Positions 36,719 through 46,057 of a stretch of 57,994 nt of DNA are shown here, in pieces. Both the position numbers and the translations under genes were made by a program. Numbering within the stretch: the stretch's first letter is position 1; each line of letters starts with the position of its first letter. The notes under the pieces are model-generated. The model did no database searches, had not been told where the DNA came from, and saw only the letters and a list, made by a program, of their open reading frames with translations. Source of the stretch: Acidimicrobiaceae bacterium (GTDB lineage Bacteria > Actinomycetota > Acidimicrobiia > Acidimicrobiales > UBA8190); the NCBI GenBank assembly GCA_003151475.1, contig PLXQ01000014.1, positions 1 through 57,994 on the forward strand. Direction: 5' to 3'.

Positions 36719-37084
36719 ATGAGTTCCCCCAATGCGTCACCGAATGCGATGGCCGTCGGCGAAGATCAGACGCGGCGACCCCGGCGACCTCGCAGGGGTG
36801 TGATCGCCGCATTCGTCGTGTTCTCCGTCGTCTCGACGCTCATCGCCCGGCGGCGCGGCTACAACATGGGCGGCAACATTGTCGTGCGCTGTCGGAAGGG
36901 CCACCTCTTCACGACCATCTGGATCCCTCTGGCATCATTCAAGGCGATCCGGCTCGGCTGGACTCGGTTCCAGCGCTGTCCGGTCGGCAGACACTGGAGC
37001 CTCGTCACCCCCGTGAAGGACTCGGATCTGACCGACGAGGAGAGGAAGTTCGCCGCCGAACACCGCGACGTACGGATCCCCTGA
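36719..37084 (+). CDS. Small conserved membrane-anchored protein with Cys/His pairs
   Basis: ATG at 36719, seven bases after GGAGGAGG, gives 121 residues. A basic N-terminus (TRRPRRPRRG) precedes one hydrophobic helix (VIAAFVVFSVVSTLIA). Then comes VVRCRKGHLFTTIWIPLASF and LGWTRFQRCPVGRHWSLVTP, with the pairs CRKGH and CPVGRH likely binding a zinc ion. I recall similar short proteins widely in actinobacteria without known function. No operon partner is evident. Confidence 0.75.
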   Translation: MSSPNASPNAMAVGEDQTRRPRRPRRGVIAAFVVFSVVSTLIARRRGYNMGGNIVVRCRKGHLFTTIWIPLASFKAIRLGWTRFQRCPVGRHWSLVTPVKDSDLTDEERKFAAEHRDVRIP

Positions 37085-37254
37085 TCAAAGACGACGCCAT
37101 CGTTGCGCAGAGGATGGTGACCCGACCGACCTGTCGCCACGTCACCGACGGTCAACAACGGTTGCCCAGATCTGATCCTGATTCGTCCGGAGGAGGGTCG
37201 AAGCGCCTATCATCGGATGCCGCGGTCATGGCCGGCGAATGACACAGGGGGGAC

Positions 37255-38514
37255 GTGCCGATGACTCGTCGGGGAAGAATCGTTGTGCTCGGGGTCGCGA
37301 TGACTCTCATCGCCACCATCGGCACGGGCGGTGCGGCATCGGCTGCGTCGACGACGTCGCTTCTGCTCCCGCAGTCGATGGCCTTCTCCGTTCTCGGGCA
37401 TTCGTGTGGTGGCATCCAGGAGCAGGCGTACGCCACCGGGTTCGATGCGACGACGGGGTACCCGACGGGCGACGTCTATCTGCAGACACGGTGCGGTGGA
37501 AGCGGTCGCGGCGGCGGTTACCAGACGACCACTTACTCGGCGTGGGTGAGCGTCTCGTGGGATTTCACCGGCGCGGTGATCTCCTCGTCCGTGCCGGCGG
37601 GGGCCCCGAGTGTCGATCCGACGTTCTCGAGCTCCGACGCCAATGGCAATGAGCTCTACAACGCCTCGAACAGCGCATACCTGACCCTCGGGCCGAACTT
37701 CGTCCCGGCCCCGAGGGTGACGGGCATCTCCTCGACCTCGGGGCCGGCCGCTGGTGGTATGAGCGTGACGATCACGGGCACGGGGTTCACCGGTGCCACC
37801 GGCGTCAGCTTCGGTGCCACGGCGGCGGCCAGCTTCGCTATCAATAGCGACAACTCGATCACGGCGGTGTCGCCGGCGGCCGGTGCGGGGACGGTTGATG
37901 TGCTGGTCACGACGGCCGGAGGCCCGAGTGCGCCCGTTGCCGGAGATCAATTCACCTTCGTGGCGGCTCCGTCCGTTTCGGGCCTGAGTCCCGACAACGG
38001 CCCCGTGGGCGGGGGGACGACGGTGACGATCACCGGCGCCAACTTCACCGATGCCAGTATTGTCGACTTCGGCGGGAACGCCGTGGGCTTCACCATCAAC
38101 GATGACAGCTCGATCACGGCGGTGACAGCCGCCGCTGAGGAGCCCGACACGGTCGACGTCACCGTCACGACGCCCGGAGGGACGAGCCCGAAGGGCGCCG
38201 CCGATCGCTTTACGTTCGACCCGACGGGGCCGACGGCGGCGCCGTCGCCGGCATCGGGTCCGGTCGGTACGGCGGTGACGGTCACCGGCGGCGGATTCGG
38301 CCCCGGCGAGACGGTGAAGGTCAGCTACCTAACGGGACTGCACCCGCCGCACCCGGCGTCGGTGGCGTTGTGCAAGGCGAAGGCGGCCGACGACGGCACG
38401 TTCTCCTGCACCGGCACCATTTCCGCGAAGGCGGGATCCCCGGGTGACCACAGCATCGTGGCCAAGGGAAAGACGTCCGCGACCTCGGCCACCACGGTCT
38501 TCACGGAGACCTGA
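37255..38514 (+). CDS. Secreted protein with IPT/TIG and Ig-like repeats
   Basis: The 419-residue protein has a signal peptide (MTRRGRIVVLGVAMTLIATI, cleavage near GAASAA). An N-terminal domain (about 31-150) with two cysteines (GHSCGG, LQTRCGG) follows. Two IPT/TIG repeats lie at about 152-236 and 237-322 (VTGISSTSGPAAGG, VSGLSPDNGPVGGG), and a C-terminal Ig-like domain (about 325-419) with a Cys pair ends the protein. TIG repeats match those in the large surface protein at the window start. It is likely an exported or surface-bound binding protein. Start may be GTG 37255 or ATG 37261. Confidence 0.8.
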   Translation: MPMTRRGRIVVLGVAMTLIATIGTGGAASAASTTSLLLPQSMAFSVLGHSCGGIQEQAYATGFDATTGYPTGDVYLQTRCGGSGRGGGYQTTTYSAWVSVSWDFTGAVISSSVPAGAPSVDPTFSSSDANGNELYNASNSAYLTLGPNFVPAPRVTGISSTSGPAAGGMSVTITGTGFTGATGVSFGATAAASFAINSDNSITAVSPAAGAGTVDVLVTTAGGPSAPVAGDQFTFVAAPSVSGLSPDNGPVGGGTTVTITGANFTDASIVDFGGNAVGFTINDDSSITAVTAAAEEPDTVDVTVTTPGGTSPKGAADRFTFDPTGPTAAPSPASGPVGTAVTVTGGGFGPGETVKVSYLTGLHPPHPASVALCKAKAADDGTFSCTGTISAKAGSPGDHSIVAKGKTSATSATTVFTET

Positions 38515-38547
38515 CGCGCTCTGCCGAAGTTCTGTGCGCCGGGCCGG

Positions 38548-39666
38548 CTACGAGACCACGGGTGTGGCGATCCCGACGTGAGTCTCCGATTTCGATGAGG
38601 CCGCCCCGGGCGAGGAAAGTGCCGGCGGCACGCTGCTCACGCCAAGCATGGGACAGGCGATCACCGCACTTGCCGACGACGACGCCGTAGCCGGTGCCGA
38701 GGTGGTCGGACTCGACGTGCCGATGGCGCCGATTCCCGGGCTGACAGCCGAGCCGGACCCGGCCCCGGACCCAGAGCCGGACCCGGACCCGGCCGATGGA
38801 GCGGAGAGAGGTCTCGGTCCCTGGCCCGACCATCCTGGAGCCGGAAGATAGGGCCCCGGCTGGGGGACCGGAATGGGCCCGGGCTCGGCCACGACCGGCT
38901 GCGGCAGGGTGATCGTGCGTAGGAGATTGCCCGAGCCGTCCAACAGTTCCACGGTGCCCCGGACATCGGCGGGGTCGGATGTGGCTGTGACGGCAATGTG
39001 GTGGGCGAGGACCGCCACCGCGTCGACGGGGGCCATCTGGTCGGTCGAACCGTCGGCGAAGGTGACCTTGGCGCTGGCCACATCGGGTCCGAGCTGGAGC
39101 GCCAGCCACCAGACGGGGTCACCCTCGAGGACGCCGAATGTTCCGGTCGAGATCGACAGGGGTTCGGTTCCCGCGTTCGGTGTCGTGGGCAAGGGGTCGG
39201 GGGCCGGCACCGAGGTCGAGCCCGATGAGCCGGTCGCCAGGGGAGAGACGAAGGGTTGGCCGAGATCGCCTTGGCCCACCGCCGTGTCGTCGGACATCTC
39301 GATGGAGATGGTTCCGCCGTTGCACGAAAGCATCGACGGAGCGGAGTTCACCGGAGTCGGGACCGTGCCGCAACCGATGACGGTTCCAGCCAGGCGGTAA
39401 ACGCGGATCGTGACAGCATCGGAAGTGGTGCGGGTGAACAGATGGGCGGCTGTCCCCGCCTCCGAGACGGCGGTGCCCGTTGCGCCGATGTCGGGGCAGG
39501 CCACCATGGCCGACGAGCCGGTGGCCACGGGGTGAGCCCGACCGTGGGTGCTGACCGCCGGTGGCGGGGTCGGCGATGCTCCGATGGCCGAGTTGGCCAG
39601 GGCGACACCGCCACCGGCGGTCAGTGCCACGGCCGAGATCATGGACAGTGCTCTCGCTCGCACCAT
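38548..39666 (-). CDS. Secreted protein with Gly/Ser-rich tail, unknown function
   Basis: ATG at 39666 follows an AAGGAGG site and gives 372 residues. A signal peptide (MVRARALSMISAVALTAGGG, cleavage around ANSAIGA) is clear. The mature part has Cys residues in ACPDIG, GCGTV and LSCNGGT, a WWLALQLG strand and a possible Ig-like segment (DVRGTVELLDGSGNLLRTI). Then comes a Pro-rich stretch and a GSGSGSGSGAGSGS linker. Family not recognised. An upstream extension to 39843 lacks coding character. Confidence 0.72.
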   Translation of the reverse strand: MVRARALSMISAVALTAGGGVALANSAIGASPTPPPAVSTHGRAHPVATGSSAMVACPDIGATGTAVSEAGTAAHLFTRTTSDAVTIRVYRLAGTVIGCGTVPTPVNSAPSMLSCNGGTISIEMSDDTAVGQGDLGQPFVSPLATGSSGSTSVPAPDPLPTTPNAGTEPLSISTGTFGVLEGDPVWWLALQLGPDVASAKVTFADGSTDQMAPVDAVAVLAHHIAVTATSDPADVRGTVELLDGSGNLLRTITLPQPVVAEPGPIPVPQPGPYLPAPGWSGQGPRPLSAPSAGSGSGSGSGAGSGSAVSPGIGAIGTSSPTTSAPATASSSASAVIACPMLGVSSVPPALSSPGAASSKSETHVGIATPVVS

Positions 39667-39921
39667 GGTGGAGCCTCCTTGGCTTGGCTGTCTCCGTCGT
39701 TGCTGCTCTACGGGTGATTTGACGACCCCGGAGCCGCTTTGGTTCCCGGCGGGACCGGCAATCCGAAGGAGGCGGCGCAGTAGATCCGAAGGAAGCGGCA
39801 AGGGGGCACTGCAGCGGCTGCTGTCACTCAAGCTGGTGAGCAACAGCCGGTACGGGGCGATCTACCGCATCGGGAGCAGGGGGCGCTGAGATCGTCTGTC
39901 GATGCCCCCCGCGGGCGGCAG

Positions 39922-40566
39922 TCAACCGAAACGCCAGGGACCGCACTGGAAGGGCTTCCCCCATTTGCCCGGCAGGGTTCCGACGCGCAGGAAGAGGCTG
40001 GCGGCCAGGGTGACTTCGCTGGTGGAGGGGATCTGAGGGCCGAGAGTGTTGCGGGCGCTGTCGTCGAGCTTCGCCACCGAGATCCGCAGGACCGCCCCTG
40101 ACTGGTCCCGCAGAGCGAGATCGGGATGGGGCGCCACGAGGGAGCGGCTGTACATGAATTGGGTGAAGGTCGTCGGTGGGACGACGGCGATTGTTCGCAG
40201 TTGCGGCAACTGCAGGAGGTGCCAGGCGGCGAGTGGTCGGCGGGCCGTCCAGCCTTGACCCACGGCCAGAGCGGGAGCGGAGAAGAGAGGCTCGCCGGGG
40301 AGTTCGTCGACCTTCGGCGGTAATGATCCCGAGGCGTAGCGACCGGCGTCGTCGATGTCGGTGGGATCGGGCCAGGTGTGCTCGGCCGGCACCGCCGCTT
40401 GATCCGACGCCTGAGCGGTGAGAGGCGTCCAGGCACGTCCGTCCCAACGCCAATGGGCGTCGGGCGAGGTGGAAGGCTCCCAGGCGGAACCGTCCCAGAC
40501 CCAGTCCCCGTCGGCCGACAACGCGCCCGCCGCTTCTCCCGGTGTCGACGGCGTCGGGTTACTCAT
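39922..40566 (-). CDS. Hypothetical protein with paired W-x-W-D-G motifs
   Basis: The 214-residue protein starts with two short repeats, DGDWVWDGSAWEP and DAHWRWDGRAWTPL, of the kind found at the N-termini of actinobacterial membrane or phospho-signalling proteins (DUF2510-like). The rest (LRTIAVVPPTTFTQFMYSR, LAASLFLRVGTLPGKWGKPF) is soluble and not recognised. It could bind ligands or other proteins through the Trp repeats. It lies 55 bases downstream of the SRAP gene on the same strand. Confidence 0.65.
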   Translation of the reverse strand: MSNPTPSTPGEAAGALSADGDWVWDGSAWEPSTSPDAHWRWDGRAWTPLTAQASDQAAVPAEHTWPDPTDIDDAGRYASGSLPPKVDELPGEPLFSAPALAVGQGWTARRPLAAWHLLQLPQLRTIAVVPPTTFTQFMYSRSLVAPHPDLALRDQSGAVLRISVAKLDDSARNTLGPQIPSTSEVTLAASLFLRVGTLPGKWGKPFQCGPWRFG

Positions 40567-40620
40567 CGTCCCCGATTTCGACAGGGTTTCAGAGGACCTT
40601 GAGCCGGGGCTGTTCCTTTT

Positions 40621-41397
40621 CTACAGCTCCAGCTGAAGGACGCCGCTCGGGACAGGTTCCACGGGAGTGAGCAGCTGGGGGCCGTCGTTGCGGGGGCTGT
40701 TGACTTCGGTCGAGATGGAGTACTTCTCCAGGGTGCCGCCGGGCGCAGGGAGAAGAAAGGTGCGGAGGAAGTCGGTGTCATGGCAGGAGCGGTCGAGCCA
40801 GGCGTCGAAGACGTCCGTCTCCAAGATGACCGGCATGCGGTTGTGGACCTCCACCATGTCGGGGCCGGCCCCGGTGGTGATGATGGTGCATGTCCGTAGA
40901 AGGGTCTCGGGGTCGGGTTCGGCCGAGCGGGACTTGTCCCACCAGGTCTCGTAGAGACCGGCGAAGGTGAGGGGTCGGCCGTCGGCGCGGTGGAAGTAGT
41001 AGGGGACCTTGGACTTCGCATCCGACGGTTGCGGCCGGCGCCACTCGTAGAAACCGTCCACCACGACGAGGCAACGATGGGCGGCGAAGGCGGAGCGGTA
41101 GGCCGGGGTCTTGGCCACCGTCTCGGCCCGGGCGTTGATCATCTTGTTGCCGGTGCGGACGTCCTTGGCCCAGTGAGGAACGAGGCCCCAGCGGAATTGG
41201 TCGAGGACCCTGACGGGGTCCCCGGCCGACCCGGTGTCATCGGTGAGGGGACGCGACTCGGTGATTGCATAGAGACGGTGGGTAGGAGGGACGTTCCAAC
41301 TCGGGGCGCCGTCGGGGTCGACGCCCTGGGCCAGCTGGACGTCGAGGAGGCGGGCCAGCTGCGCCGGTGGGGTATGGAGATCGATGCGGCCGCACAT
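40621..41397 (-). CDS. SOS response-associated peptidase (SRAP; YedK/HMCES family)
   Basis: The 258-residue protein starts MCGR, so after Met removal Cys2 forms the thiazolidine crosslink with abasic sites in single-stranded DNA. Other family residues are present: PSWNVPPTH, MINARAETV with Asn88 and Glu92, VVVDGFYEW, and VHNRMPVIL with His185. SRAP proteins shield abasic sites at replication forks. No LexA-type site was seen upstream. It is divergent from nothing and lies just after the transglutaminase gene on the same strand. Confidence 0.92.
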   Translation of the reverse strand: MCGRIDLHTPPAQLARLLDVQLAQGVDPDGAPSWNVPPTHRLYAITESRPLTDDTGSAGDPVRVLDQFRWGLVPHWAKDVRTGNKMINARAETVAKTPAYRSAFAAHRCLVVVDGFYEWRRPQPSDAKSKVPYYFHRADGRPLTFAGLYETWWDKSRSAEPDPETLLRTCTIITTGAGPDMVEVHNRMPVILETDVFDAWLDRSCHDTDFLRTFLLPAPGGTLEKYSISTEVNSPRNDGPQLLTPVEPVPSGVLQLEL

Positions 41398-41410
41398 GAC
41401 GGAGGTGAGC

Positions 41411-43801
41411 CTACGGGCGCGTCGGCATCCCCGTGCTCACCGGCGCCCCCCGTCGCAAGGCCTCTCGCAGCGCGTCGCTCAGGCGCCGGGCCTCGTCGAC
41501 GTCGGCGTCGGTCAACGGATCGGGGGAGTAGCTGGCCTTGGCCGCCAGCTCGGCCAGGTCGCGGTAGGCGACGATGGCACTGAGGGCGTAGACGTCGGGA
41601 CCGCGGCTCATCCCCGGTTGGGCGATGGAGCTCAGCGCGCTGTACGGCGTCGTCTGGCTCTGGCGGGCCAGACGCGCCGCGTGTTCTTCGAAGGTCTCCG
41701 CCGGCCGGCGGCCCAGGCCCGTGCGGGCGAGGACCGAGGAGGCCTGCTCCCAGCGGGCCAGGACCTCGGAGGCCGGAGGACGGCCGTGGGCGAAGTGGCG
41801 TCGGCGGAGCCGAGGACGGCGGCGGCGCCACAGCCAGGGCCCGGCCACGACGGCGATGATCACGACGAAGATCACGGCCAATGCCAGTAAGACGATGGTG
41901 GCCCACGACGCCGGCTTCATGGCCGTCATCGTGTTGGGCCGGGCGTTCGAACCGAGACCACCGGACGGGACCGCCGGCTTGGCGCCCGCCCCGAGGCGCT
42001 TGTCCGACAGGGTGGTCGTGGTGGAGGCAGACGCCTTCGACGGCGTCGTCGTCGGTATGCCGCTCTGAACACCGGCCCCGGTCGGCTCGTTGGTCGAGGC
42101 CGGGGTGGGCTCGAACGAGATCCATCCGGCGGCGGCGCCCATGTAGATCTGCGGCCAGGAGTGGGCGTCGGCTCCGGTGACGGAATAGGTGTTCCTGCTG
42201 ACCGTTCCCGTGGTGAAGCCGACGGCCAGCCGGGTGGGGAGGTTGTCGATGCGGGCCAGGACGGCGAAGGCGCCGGCGAACTGCTGACAGAAGCCTGCTC
42301 TGGTGGAGAAGAGGAAGGACGAGAGCGCGTTCGTTCCGACGACGGGTGGCGGGGTGAGGGTGTAGTGGAAGTGCTTGCCCACCGTGAAGTAGCGGACGAG
42401 CGCGTTGGCCGCGGCCACCGGGCTCTTGGCATTGCCCACGATCTGATGGGCCAGCCGGACGACCGCCTGCGGCTCGGCCGGCAAGGCGAGGTAGGGGGCG
42501 AGATCAGCAGGAGCGATCGAGGCATCGAGGGCGGCCACCGTGGGGGCCGGAGAGGTGAGCTGCGCGGGCGGGACGGCGGCTATGGCGGCATAGGTCAAGT
42601 CGGACGGGGCGGCGAACGGTTGGATGGCACCGATACCCGGCTCCAACTGGACGAAGGCCGAGTCACTGACACTCTGGGTGGAGGGCGGCACCGGGAGCAG
42701 GGTGCTCCGGAGGTTGCCGATGGCGACGTGGACGGTGAAGGTGCGGCGGGCCAGCTCTTCGGGCAGCACGGGCAGGGTGGTCGGAGCCAGTTGGGGCGCG
42801 CTCTGGGCGGCGGCTCGGGTGGCGATGTCGGGGAACCAGGCCGTGCCGTCGAAACGCGACAGGGTGGCCACTTGCCAGTAAGTGGGGGTACGCGAGGTGG
42901 CGGTGAACATGACACTGTCGCTCTGCGAGGTGAGAACGGCCCTCATGTTGTCGATCAGGTTGAGCGCACCGACGCCGTTGGCCACGGTGCCCGACGTGGC
43001 GTCGCCTGTCCCACCCAGTCCCGCTTTCGGCCCGCCGTGGGCGAAGGGGATGGCGTCGAGGCGCAGGCCGGCGAGGCCCGGACTGGCGGCGGTGGGGACG
43101 ATGACGGCCACGGCCGCCATGGCCAGCGCCGCCGGCGTGCCCGAGCGCCACAAGGCACGGTGCTCCCGGGGCGACGGTCCCGGACGATCGGCCACGGCCA
43201 GGAAGAGAAGAGCAGTCGTCATGTAGAGAACGGCCCCCGTGACGCGGTCGACGTCCGAGCTCAAAAGCGCCGTGTAACAGAACAGGCCGAAGGTGGGGAA
43301 GAGGGCAATGAGAGGGCGGCGGGTTCCCGGCGGTCTGGTGTCTTGCCAATTCCACAAGGTGGCGGCGAAGACGGCCGCCAGGCCACCGCCGGCGGCCAGG
43401 CAGAGCACAACGCCCGAGGTGGCCGGGACGGGAGTGGGGTGGGAGCGGATGACGGTGCCGGCATCGGAGAAGCGGTGCAGGAGAACGCGAATGGTGGTGG
43501 CCGTCGGGATCCCGGCGCGCGTGGCCGAACCGAGAAGCGTCCAGATTGCCATCAGGGCCACGGCCAGAACGCCGGCCACTGACGGGGCTGGGTCCGGAGC
43601 CCGCAGGCGCCGGACGAGCGAGGTGACGAGATGGCCGGCGACGACGCAGGCGGCGATGGGGAGAAGGACATGGGCCGAAGCCGGCGCCCGGGTCAACCGC
43701 GACGCGCCCAGTCCGGCCGCCAGGGCCACGGCCAGAAGGACCACTTCAGGGAGAAGGTCGGCGCCGGCGCGCCTCGCCTCCAGGGAGGCGCTTGGGTTCA
43801 C
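41411..43801 (-). CDS. Membrane transglutaminase-like protein (TgpA type)
   Basis: GTG at 43801 overlaps the DUF58 stop by four bases and gives 796 residues. About six transmembrane helices (residues ~17-260) precede an extracytoplasmic region (about 270-590). The transglutaminase core there has AGFCQQFAGAFAVLAR (Cys), DAHSWPQIYMG (His) and WISFEPTP (acid, Glu here). Another membrane helix (WATIVLLALAVIFVVIIAVV) and a cytoplasmic DUF4129-like tail with FEEHAARLARQ follow. This MoxR-DUF58-transglutaminase set is widespread; its target is unproven, but it may crosslink or cleave surface proteins. Confidence 0.88.
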   Translation of the reverse strand: MNPSASLEARRAGADLLPEVVLLAVALAAGLGASRLTRAPASAHVLLPIAACVVAGHLVTSLVRRLRAPDPAPSVAGVLAVALMAIWTLLGSATRAGIPTATTIRVLLHRFSDAGTVIRSHPTPVPATSGVVLCLAAGGGLAAVFAATLWNWQDTRPPGTRRPLIALFPTFGLFCYTALLSSDVDRVTGAVLYMTTALLFLAVADRPGPSPREHRALWRSGTPAALAMAAVAVIVPTAASPGLAGLRLDAIPFAHGGPKAGLGGTGDATSGTVANGVGALNLIDNMRAVLTSQSDSVMFTATSRTPTYWQVATLSRFDGTAWFPDIATRAAAQSAPQLAPTTLPVLPEELARRTFTVHVAIGNLRSTLLPVPPSTQSVSDSAFVQLEPGIGAIQPFAAPSDLTYAAIAAVPPAQLTSPAPTVAALDASIAPADLAPYLALPAEPQAVVRLAHQIVGNAKSPVAAANALVRYFTVGKHFHYTLTPPPVVGTNALSSFLFSTRAGFCQQFAGAFAVLARIDNLPTRLAVGFTTGTVSRNTYSVTGADAHSWPQIYMGAAAGWISFEPTPASTNEPTGAGVQSGIPTTTPSKASASTTTTLSDKRLGAGAKPAVPSGGLGSNARPNTMTAMKPASWATIVLLALAVIFVVIIAVVAGPWLWRRRRPRLRRRHFAHGRPPASEVLARWEQASSVLARTGLGRRPAETFEEHAARLARQSQTTPYSALSSIAQPGMSRGPDVYALSAIVAYRDLAELAAKASYSPDPLTDADVDEARRLSDALREALRRGAPVSTGMPTRP

Positions 43802-44991
43802 CGGACCACCTCCACCGAGGCGCGTCTTTGCAGGACCTCGGGCAGAGCCGACGCTGCGCCCGCGTCGGTGGTGACGAGGACCATGCCCTCGTCGCCCACC
43901 CCGGCGGCGGCCCAGACGGCGCTGCCTGAGGTGCGGCCCGTCCATCGCAGCGCCTCGGAGGTGGGCGGATTGGTGGGTCCGAGGAGAGCCAACGCCCGGA
44001 CGAGGGCGTGACGGCCGGCCATCCCGGGCGGGATCTCGAGGCGCTCGCCGGCGCTCGTGTAGAGCTCGACGGCGACGCCGTCGGCCAGAGCCCGGGCTCC
44101 GAGGGCCGCTACCCGGGAGATGGCCGCTTCGAACGAGGCCGGCCCGTGCGCCGACGGTCGGAGATCGACGAGGAGGGCAAGGCGGCCCGCCTCGGGCGCC
44201 GTGAAGTCGCGGACGATGAGCTCACCGGTACGGGCGAGCGCCGGCCAGTGGAGGCGATTGAGATGGTCGCCGGGAACATAGGGCCGGAGCGACGACAGGT
44301 CGTCGCCGGCGACCGAGGCCGAGGGAGCGGCTCCCGGTCGCGGGTCTGAGGGGCGCCCGGCCACCACTGTCTGAGCCGGAAGACGACCGGCCTGGCTGGG
44401 GTCGGCGACGGGGCAGACCATCATGTGGGCCGAGGGACCCGTCGCCGCCCGGAGGGCGAAGAGCCGGAACGGGTCTTCGCACCAGACGCCCACGGGGTGG
44501 AGGGTGAGGACGCCGCGGACAGCGGTGGGGACGGGGATCCGGACCATGGTGGCGGCCGCGCCATGAAGATCGGCGATGGGGACCGACCAAGCCAGGATGT
44601 GGGAGAGGGCGATTACAGGGTTTCCCTCGGCTGCGGGTGCCGGGGCCGAAGGAGAAGGCTGTCGAGCCCCGAGACCGGGGTAGGAGACCGTCCAGTGGCG
44701 GGCGGGAGCTTCGATTCGGACCGACGGAATTGTGCGGCGACCGGAATTGGTGACGAAAAGTTCCATAATCGCCGGCTGGCCGATGCTCACTTCCATGGCC
44801 GGAACGCGGAGCTCGAGATGAAGCGAACGTCGGGCGGAGCGGGCGCGCCAGGCCACCGATACGGCGCCCAGGACGAGAAGGACGCCGAGGGCGATGGCCA
44901 GCATGACGAACTCCTCCACGCCGAAGCCGAGACCGATGACGGCGAGGACGCCGGCTGCCGTGGAGAGCAGGAGCCCCCGGAACGAGACCAC
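43798..44991 (-). CDS. DUF58 family protein
   Basis: With the GTG at 44991 the product is 397 residues. Two membrane helices come first (LLLSTAAGVLAVIGLGFG and FVMLAIALGVLLVLGAV). Then a beta-rich segment and the DUF58 signature follow: GDDLSSLRPYVPGDHLNRLH with WPALARTGELIVRDF, and a vWA-like fold with LALLVDLRPSAHG. These proteins are paired with MoxR ATPases. A longer frame up to 45666 is a shadow of the MoxR gene. The start is uncertain because no good ribosome site precedes it. Confidence 0.85.
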   Translation of the reverse strand: MVSFRGLLLSTAAGVLAVIGLGFGVEEFVMLAIALGVLLVLGAVSVAWRARSARRSLHLELRVPAMEVSIGQPAIMELFVTNSGRRTIPSVRIEAPARHWTVSYPGLGARQPSPSAPAPAAEGNPVIALSHILAWSVPIADLHGAAATMVRIPVPTAVRGVLTLHPVGVWCEDPFRLFALRAATGPSAHMMVCPVADPSQAGRLPAQTVVAGRPSDPRPGAAPSASVAGDDLSSLRPYVPGDHLNRLHWPALARTGELIVRDFTAPEAGRLALLVDLRPSAHGPASFEAAISRVAALGARALADGVAVELYTSAGERLEIPPGMAGRHALVRALALLGPTNPPTSEALRWTGRTSGSAVWAAAGVGDEGMVLVTTDAGAASALPEVLQRRASVEVVR

Positions 44992-45019
44992 CGGACGGAA
45001 CCGAGCCGGGCCGGACCGG

Positions 45020-46057
45020 CTAGCGGCTGGCGCCGACCGGGACGGGCAGCCGGGAGAGGATGTCGAGGACAGTGGCCGAGGTGGTGGCACCGGCCAGTTC
45101 CGCCGCCGGGTGGGCCTGGAGGCGGTGGGCCAGGGTCGGCTCGGCGATGAGCTTGATGTCGTCCGGGGTGACGTAGGTACGGCCCCTGGTGACGGCGAAA
45201 GCGGCCGCGGCACGGACGACCGATAGTGCGGCGCGCGGCGACGCACCGACGGTGAGATCGGGGTGATTGCGAGTGGCGTGGACGATGTCGAGGACGTATC
45301 CCCGCACCTCAGGCGCCATGTAGGTGGCGTCGACAGCGGCGGCGAAGGCCCGGAGGAACTCTGGACCCCCGACGGGAGAGAGCTGTTCCGGGGTGGGCCG
45401 TGTCCCCGTGGAGGAAAGGAGGATGTCCTCTGTCTCGCGATCGGGATAACCGAGGTCGAGACGGAGCAGAAAGCGGTCGCGCTGGCTGTGAGGCAGGGGG
45501 AAGGTACCGGCTGCGTCGAAGGGGTTCTGGGTGGCGATGACCATGAAGGGCCGGGGAAGGGGATGGCTGACGCCGTCGGCCGAGACCTGACGCTCCTCCA
45601 TAGCTTCCAAGAGCGCTGACTGGGCCTTCGGCGAGGCCCGATTGAGCTCGTCGGCCAGCAGGACATTGGTGAAGACGGGACCCGGCCGGAAGGCGAGGAG
45701 ACCGGTGTCGCGGTCGAAGACGACTGCCCCCGTGACGTCGGCGGGGAGGAGATCGGCCGTCAGCTGGACCCGGCCGAAGCCCAGGCCGAGAGATCGGGCC
45801 AGTGCCTTGGCCAGGGTGGTCTTCCCGACACCGGGGTGGTCCTCGACCAGGAGATGGCCCTCGGCCATGAGGCAGCAGAGCGAGAGCCGGACGGTGATGT
45901 CCTTGCCCAGGTAGGCCGAGCGGACATTGGTGACGACGGCTTCGAAGGTACGAGCCAGGTCGTCCAACGTTATTGAAGCGGTCGCTACAGAAGAGTCGAA
46001 TGCGGGCGACGAGTCGTACACATCAGTCTCTACGCCCACGGGAGTCATTTGGTTCAC
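45020..46057 (-). CDS. MoxR-type AAA+ ATPase
   Basis: The AAA+ protein (345 residues from GTG 46057) has the Walker A LLVEDHPGVGKTTLAKAL, the MoxR hallmark DELNRASPKAQSALLEAM, sensor 1 VIATQNPFDAAGTFPLP and sensor 2 SPRAALSVVRA. MoxR proteins act as chaperones that insert cofactors or mature partner proteins, usually DUF58 proteins. It is first in an operon with DUF58 and transglutaminase genes. GTG 46057, ATG 46048 and a longer frame to 46165 are all possible; GTG 46057 has the best upstream purines (GGAAGG). Confidence 0.88.
   Translation of the reverse strand: MNQMTPVGVETDVYDSSPAFDSSVATASITLDDLARTFEAVVTNVRSAYLGKDITVRLSLCCLMAEGHLLVEDHPGVGKTTLAKALARSLGLGFGRVQLTADLLPADVTGAVVFDRDTGLLAFRPGPVFTNVLLADELNRASPKAQSALLEAMEERQVSADGVSHPLPRPFMVIATQNPFDAAGTFPLPHSQRDRFLLRLDLGYPDRETEDILLSSTGTRPTPEQLSPVGGPEFLRAFAAAVDATYMAPEVRGYVLDIVHATRNHPDLTVGASPRAALSVVRAAAAFAVTRGRTYVTPDDIKLIAEPTLAHRLQAHPAAELAGATTSATVLDILSRLPVPVGASR

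Noticed and set aside
44992..45666. N-terminal extension of the DUF58 frame
   Set aside because: Overlaps the MoxR gene in another phase and is Ser/Pro/Arg-rich shadow sequence; the membrane helices begin only after 44991.
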